Both the position numbers and the translations under genes were made by a program. This document shows positions 36,460 to 39,384 of a stretch of DNA of 39,384 nt, in pieces. Positions within the stretch are counted from its first letter, which is position 1, and the number at the start of each line of letters is the position of its first letter. The notes beneath the pieces were generated by a model. That model was not told the origin of the DNA. It did no database searches and saw only the letters and a program-made list of their open reading frames with translations. This DNA comes from Rhodohalobacter halophilus (GTDB taxonomy: Bacteria; Bacteroidota; Rhodothermia; Balneolales; Balneolaceae): contig NZ_MDWE01000025.1 of NCBI RefSeq assembly GCF_001715195.1, forward strand, positions 1 to 39,384, in the 5' to 3' direction.

Positions 36460-36840
36460 ATGACTGATCTATTTTTTATGGGCGGCCCACTCTTCATGGG
36501 CATATTAACCATTATCCTTGTAGCTATGGTTTCATTGACGTGTTATATCGCAATTCAAAAAAAGAAAGAAGGCATAAAACCTCTTGCAGATAGTTGGGTA
36601 AAAGAGCTGGGGATCCTTGGATTAGTGGTTGGGATTTTTGGTCAGTTTATCGGCTTATATCAGGCTTTTTCCATAATTGAGGAGGCGGGATCGGTTTCTC
36701 AGGCGATGTTGGTTGGCGGTTTCAAAGTCTCGTCAATAACCACTCTCTACGGATTCGTTATTCTAATCCTGTCATTAATTTTAAATGTTGGATTAAAACT
36801 GCTGGATAACCCAAACGTACAACAGGGCAAAGGTAATTAA
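36460..36840 (+). CDS. Minimal MotA/TolQ/ExbB-like channel protein, no ExbD partner
   Basis: The 126-residue protein has three helices: about 8-30, 50-75 and 93-115. It keeps the core of the MotA/TolQ/ExbB family in LGILGLVVGIFGQFIGLYQAF and a later GGFKVSSITTLYGFVILILSLI. It lacks the long cytoplasmic part of ExbB/TolQ, and no ExbD/TolR gene follows. The ATG at 36460 is preferred; a GTG at 36430 would add ten residues across the palindrome. The divergent membrane-LytTR locus suggests it is the regulated gene of that pair. Its function is unknown. Confidence 0.72.
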   Translation: MTDLFFMGGPLFMGILTIILVAMVSLTCYIAIQKKKEGIKPLADSWVKELGILGLVVGIFGQFIGLYQAFSIIEEAGSVSQAMLVGGFKVSSITTLYGFVILILSLILNVGLKLLDNPNVQQGKGN

Positions 36841-36885
36841 AACTTTATCCACCGTATTAAGCAGGAAACTTTTATAAAAAATAAT

Positions 36886-36919
36886 GGCAGCTTTGATTTA
36901 ATTCGGGGCTGCCTTTTTT
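36886..36919 (+). terminator. Rho-independent terminator after the ExbB-like gene
   Basis: GGCAGC (36886-36891) and GCTGCC (36908-36913) form the stem around a 16-base loop, followed by six T residues (36914-36919). Stem, loop and tail are nearly the same as in the terminator at 35491, differing at about four loop positions. Confidence 0.9.
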
Positions 36920-37164
36920 GTTAGAATCATCCATTCAATAAATTAGCTGCAGGTAGGTGGAGAATCTCTGTGAGACTTAGCAGTTTCATCTGAGTAATAA
37001 CTGCGAGAAAAATCAAAGAAGCATCTTGGTTTGTTATTTTTGGGTCAAAGCGACTGCCTACAATATTTCATTCGATGAACAGTTTTTGAAGTCAGATTTT
37101 TAGTATCCTTTACCGGATTGTATCAAATCAGAAATAGTCTCTTTATTTTCAAAATACTCCTTTT
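36920..37164. other. Intergenic gap with no recognisable feature
   Basis: No open frame with coding character, tRNA, hairpin or repeat is seen in these 245 bases. They presumably contain the promoter of the serine hydrolase gene. Confidence 0.6.
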
Positions 37165-38370
37165 GTGACACGAATCATCTCAGCACTACTTTTAGCAGTT
37201 CTCGCTTTTGGGTTCTACCGCGTTCTATCCGTGCCGGATCCTGAACCGGATGAGATAGAGCCGATAGCCGATGAGTGGGTGATGGATGAATCGATGGCTC
37301 TGTTTTTAAGTGAATTTGAGCGAGATTTTGAGGATGGGTTGAACACAAAACGCATTCCGGGGGCGGCTGTTACCATTGTGGCTGATGGGCGTGTGGTGTT
37401 TCAAAAAGGATTTGGCGTGAAGAAGGCGGGCTCCTCTGAGGCTGTGGATGATCAGACGGTCTTCCGGCTGGGGAGTGTATCCAAAGGGTTCGCATCAGTT
37501 CTGACGGGCATATTGGTAGAAGAAGGTTATGTAGATTGGGATCAGCCCGTATCAGGTTACCTGGATGCATTCAGGCTGAATGATCCGGAACAGACCGGGC
37601 GTGTTCAGGTCAGACATCTGTTGTCGCACACAACCGGGCTGCCACGCCACGCCTATACAAACCTGGTGGAGGATGGTCTTCAGCTGGAACGGATTATTCC
37701 ACGCTTCGAGCAGGTTCCCTTGATTGCAGAAGAGGGTAGGCAGATTGCCTATCAAAACGCTGCATTCTCCACAGTAGAAAAAATACTGGAGGCACAGACC
37801 GGCACCGATTTTAACACCCTTCTAATAGAAAAACTCTTCATTCCGCTCAACATGGAGCATGCATCCACAAGCTATGAGGCGATCCGGAACTCAGAAAATC
37901 GGGCACTTCCTCATGTGTATCATTCCCGGTCGCGCGGGCATGTTTCTGTTCCGATCTCTAAAAAATATTATAACGCGGTTTCGTCTGGAGGGATTAATGC
38001 CTCGGCATCAGATATGGGCAGATGGTTGCTAATGCTAACCGGTCACATTCCCGAGGTAGTCTCCAAAAAGACGCTAGATGAGATATCTGTTCCGGTCGCC
38101 AATATCAACAACCGGCGGTTTAGCAGGTACTGGGAGGGCGTTAACCGGTCACATTACGGAATGGGCTGGCGGGTGCTTGATAATCACGGACAGAAGATTG
38201 TTTACCATGGCGGATATGTAAACGGTTACCGCAGCGAGATCGCATTTTCCCCAGATGATGGTGTGGGAATCAGTATTATGATCAATACCAACTCCGGCTA
38301 CCCGCTGGAGGTGATACCGGATCTTTTCAATCACATCAAGTCAGGCAAAATACCTCCCACTGCAGGTTGA
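37165..38370 (+). CDS. Class C beta-lactamase-like serine hydrolase
   Basis: The 401-residue protein belongs to the penicillin-binding-like serine hydrolases (beta-lactamase family, class C type). It has an N-terminal membrane-anchor or signal stretch (residues of about 4-20). The three active-site motifs are SVSK (S104, K107), YQN (Y196, N198) and HGG (348-350) in place of KTG. HLLSHTTGLP is also typical. Members include D-aminopeptidases, esterases and PBP4-like enzymes, so a true antibiotic-resistance role should not be assumed. The start is GTG at 37165. No neighbour suggests the substrate. Confidence 0.9.
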   Translation: MTRIISALLLAVLAFGFYRVLSVPDPEPDEIEPIADEWVMDESMALFLSEFERDFEDGLNTKRIPGAAVTIVADGRVVFQKGFGVKKAGSSEAVDDQTVFRLGSVSKGFASVLTGILVEEGYVDWDQPVSGYLDAFRLNDPEQTGRVQVRHLLSHTTGLPRHAYTNLVEDGLQLERIIPRFEQVPLIAEEGRQIAYQNAAFSTVEKILEAQTGTDFNTLLIEKLFIPLNMEHASTSYEAIRNSENRALPHVYHSRSRGHVSVPISKKYYNAVSSGGINASASDMGRWLLMLTGHIPEVVSKKTLDEISVPVANINNRRFSRYWEGVNRSHYGMGWRVLDNHGQKIVYHGGYVNGYRSEIAFSPDDGVGISIMINTNSGYPLEVIPDLFNHIKSGKIPPTAG

Positions 38371-38498
38371 TGAAGCGAGGCTTTTCATCAGGAGATTTTG
38401 AGCAGATGCAATGCCGAAATCAAGGATGAAAAACGGCGCTGCAAATAAGTACCTGACTGAGCTATTGCTTGTTTATGTCAATTTCGACATATTTAGTC

Positions 38499-38831
38499 AT
38501 GTCTGAAAATGATAAACCATTAGTATGGATTCAAGGCAAAGTGAAAACACCGCCTTTTTCTGTTGATGCCAGATTAAAAGCCGGTTTTCTTCTCAGAAGA
38601 CTACAAAAAGGCGAACTGCTAGAATTGCCCGATTCCAGGCCGATGCCATCGATTGGTAATAGCTGCCACGAACTTCGCATAAATGACCAAAACAAAACTT
38701 GGAGAATCATCTATTTCCTCGATGAAGATGCCATAGTGATTCTGGAAGTTTTTGCGAAGAAAACTCAAAAAACACCGCAAAAAGTAATCGATGTGTGCAA
38801 AAAGCGGTTAGCACGTTACAAAAAGTACTAG
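38499..38831 (+). CDS. HigB/Gp49-like toxin of a toxin-antitoxin pair
   Basis: The 110-residue protein is of the phage Gp49-like HigB type (RelE superfamily). Recognisable segments are PLVWIQGKVKTPPFS, RRLQKGELLELPDSRPMPSIG, CHELRINDQNKTWRIIYFLD and VFAKKTQKTPQKVID. Such toxins are ribosome-dependent mRNA interferases. The ATG at 38499 matches the usual N terminus (MSENDKP); in-frame starts at 38469 and 38475 would add 8-10 residues. The toxin precedes the antitoxin, which is the typical order for higBA. Confidence 0.88.
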   Translation: MSENDKPLVWIQGKVKTPPFSVDARLKAGFLLRRLQKGELLELPDSRPMPSIGNSCHELRINDQNKTWRIIYFLDEDAIVILEVFAKKTQKTPQKVIDVCKKRLARYKKY

Positions 38832-38844
38832 GAGACAATTAATC

Positions 38845-39171
38845 ATGGAAAAGAAAAAACGAAAAAAACTGGAAGAAAAAGGATATCGGGTAGGCTCTGC
38901 TGCTGATTTCTTAGAACTGACGCCTGAAGAAGAAGCATACATCGATATTCGACTAGACATTAGCAAACTGGTAAAAGCTCAACGTGCAAAAAGAGGATGG
39001 ACACAAGAACAGCTTGCCCGGGCAATCGGTTCAAGCCAGTCACGTATTGCTAAGCTTGAGGGCGGCGATCCTGGGATATCGTTGGATTTGATGATCAAAG
39101 CACTTCTTCGACTTGGAACATCAAAAAAGCAGATAGGAAAACTATTAGAAGGAGAGTTGGAACCAGCCTGA
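38845..39171 (+). CDS. HigA-like XRE-family antitoxin
   Basis: The 108-residue protein has a basic N terminus and a helix-turn-helix of the XRE type (residues of about 50-100: KAQRAKRGWTQEQLARAIG, SSQSRIAKLEGG). It begins 13 bases after the toxin stop. A Shine-Dalgarno AGGAGA (38830-38835) overlaps the toxin stop, so translation is coupled. The protein is expected to neutralise the toxin and repress the pair's own promoter. Confidence 0.9.
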   Translation: MEKKKRKKLEEKGYRVGSAADFLELTPEEEAYIDIRLDISKLVKAQRAKRGWTQEQLARAIGSSQSRIAKLEGGDPGISLDLMIKALLRLGTSKKQIGKLLEGELEPA

Positions 39172-39266
39172 TTAGAAGGGTACTTAACGGCTCATGGCTT
39201 GTGCTGCCGGGCTATAAACTTAAAATTGAACAGTAATTTTGAACCGGTCAGCAGGAAACACTTTGT

Positions 39267-39384
39267 GTGTGCCCGGCATGGGTGCCTTGGCTTACATGAA
39301 TGTAAGTCATAAATCTTGAGGGTGAAAGTCCCTTATGGGCAGGGGTGACGCCTTGAACCATTAGCAAGTCTGAAGGAAGCGAAA
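39267..39384 (+). mobile_element. 5' end of a group II intron, cut by window edge
   Basis: The sequence starts with the group II 5' consensus GUGYG (GTGTGCCCGGCATGGGTG). It then shows domain I features: a TTACAT/ATGTAA stem-loop near 39291, AGGGTGAAAGTCCCTT, and AACCATTAGCAAGTCTGAAGG. These match bacterial group II intron 5' regions as I recall them. The reverse transcriptase gene and domains V-VI would lie beyond the window. It is inserted in noncoding DNA about 95 bases after the antitoxin stop. An alternative is a related structured RNA. Confidence 0.75.

Noticed and set aside
37165-38370. Antibiotic-resistance beta-lactamase
   Set aside because: The SxxK/YxN/HxG set is shared with esterases and peptidases; nothing in sequence or context indicates resistance.

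Overview
The window reads as a chromosome segment of a marine or halophilic Balneolota-type bacterium (Rhodohalobacter/Gracilimonas-like), within or near the Bacteroidota. This is inferred from three things: a secreted protein ending in a type IX secretion sorting domain with an NYPNPFNP signature, a Mrp protein without the usual CxxC, and mostly weak Shine-Dalgarno sites. Nearly all of it is ordinary Gram-negative core genome. The accessory features lie at the two ends and in a few repeat-rich gaps. No tRNA, rRNA or CRISPR array was seen.

Layout. 1-7,000: a 14-bp tandem repeat, a fasciclin-domain protein, release factor 3 (prfC), TspO, a T9SS-exported metalloprotease-like protein, a TlpA-like thioredoxin and Mrp. 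7,100-13,200: a rightward run of gcvT, comB, ftsK, lolA and an LPG-synthase-TM flippase-like protein. 13,200-18,600: an outer-membrane barrel, two overlapping HU-like genes (the second fused through a membrane helix to a SPOR domain), then ExbB/TolQ, ExbD/TolR and TonB. This looks like an envelope-energisation and septum-linked operon. 18,600-21,750 (minus strand): a methyltransferase, two copper chaperones for cytochrome oxidase (PCuAC and SCO1) and a lipoprotein carboxypeptidase. 21,800-32,600: tamA-tamB, a membrane-anchored metzincin with a coiled-coil insert, a DUF4199 protein and a large M14 carboxypeptidase. 32,600-33,200: a gene-free patchwork of inverted and direct repeats. 33,200-35,450: katG.

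35,560-36,840 holds the most interesting locus. A minus-strand membrane protein and a LytTR DNA-binding domain lie in frames that differ by exactly -1, joined at an A AAA AAG heptamer (the dnaX-type slippery sequence). A -1 shift there would make one 271-residue membrane-anchored LytTR regulator. Divergent from it is an orphan, minimal ExbB/MotA-like channel protein, with a 20-bp palindrome in the shared intergenic region. A homopolymer sequencing error or a broken gene must be excluded first.

37,165-39,384: a class C beta-lactamase-like serine hydrolase, a HigB/HigA-type toxin-antitoxin pair, and the 5' end of what appears to be a group II intron cut by the window edge.

Recurrent small themes: long perfect hairpins sit in convergent gene junctions, two near-identical terminators bracket the LytTR locus, and one methyltransferase has no canonical start codon.
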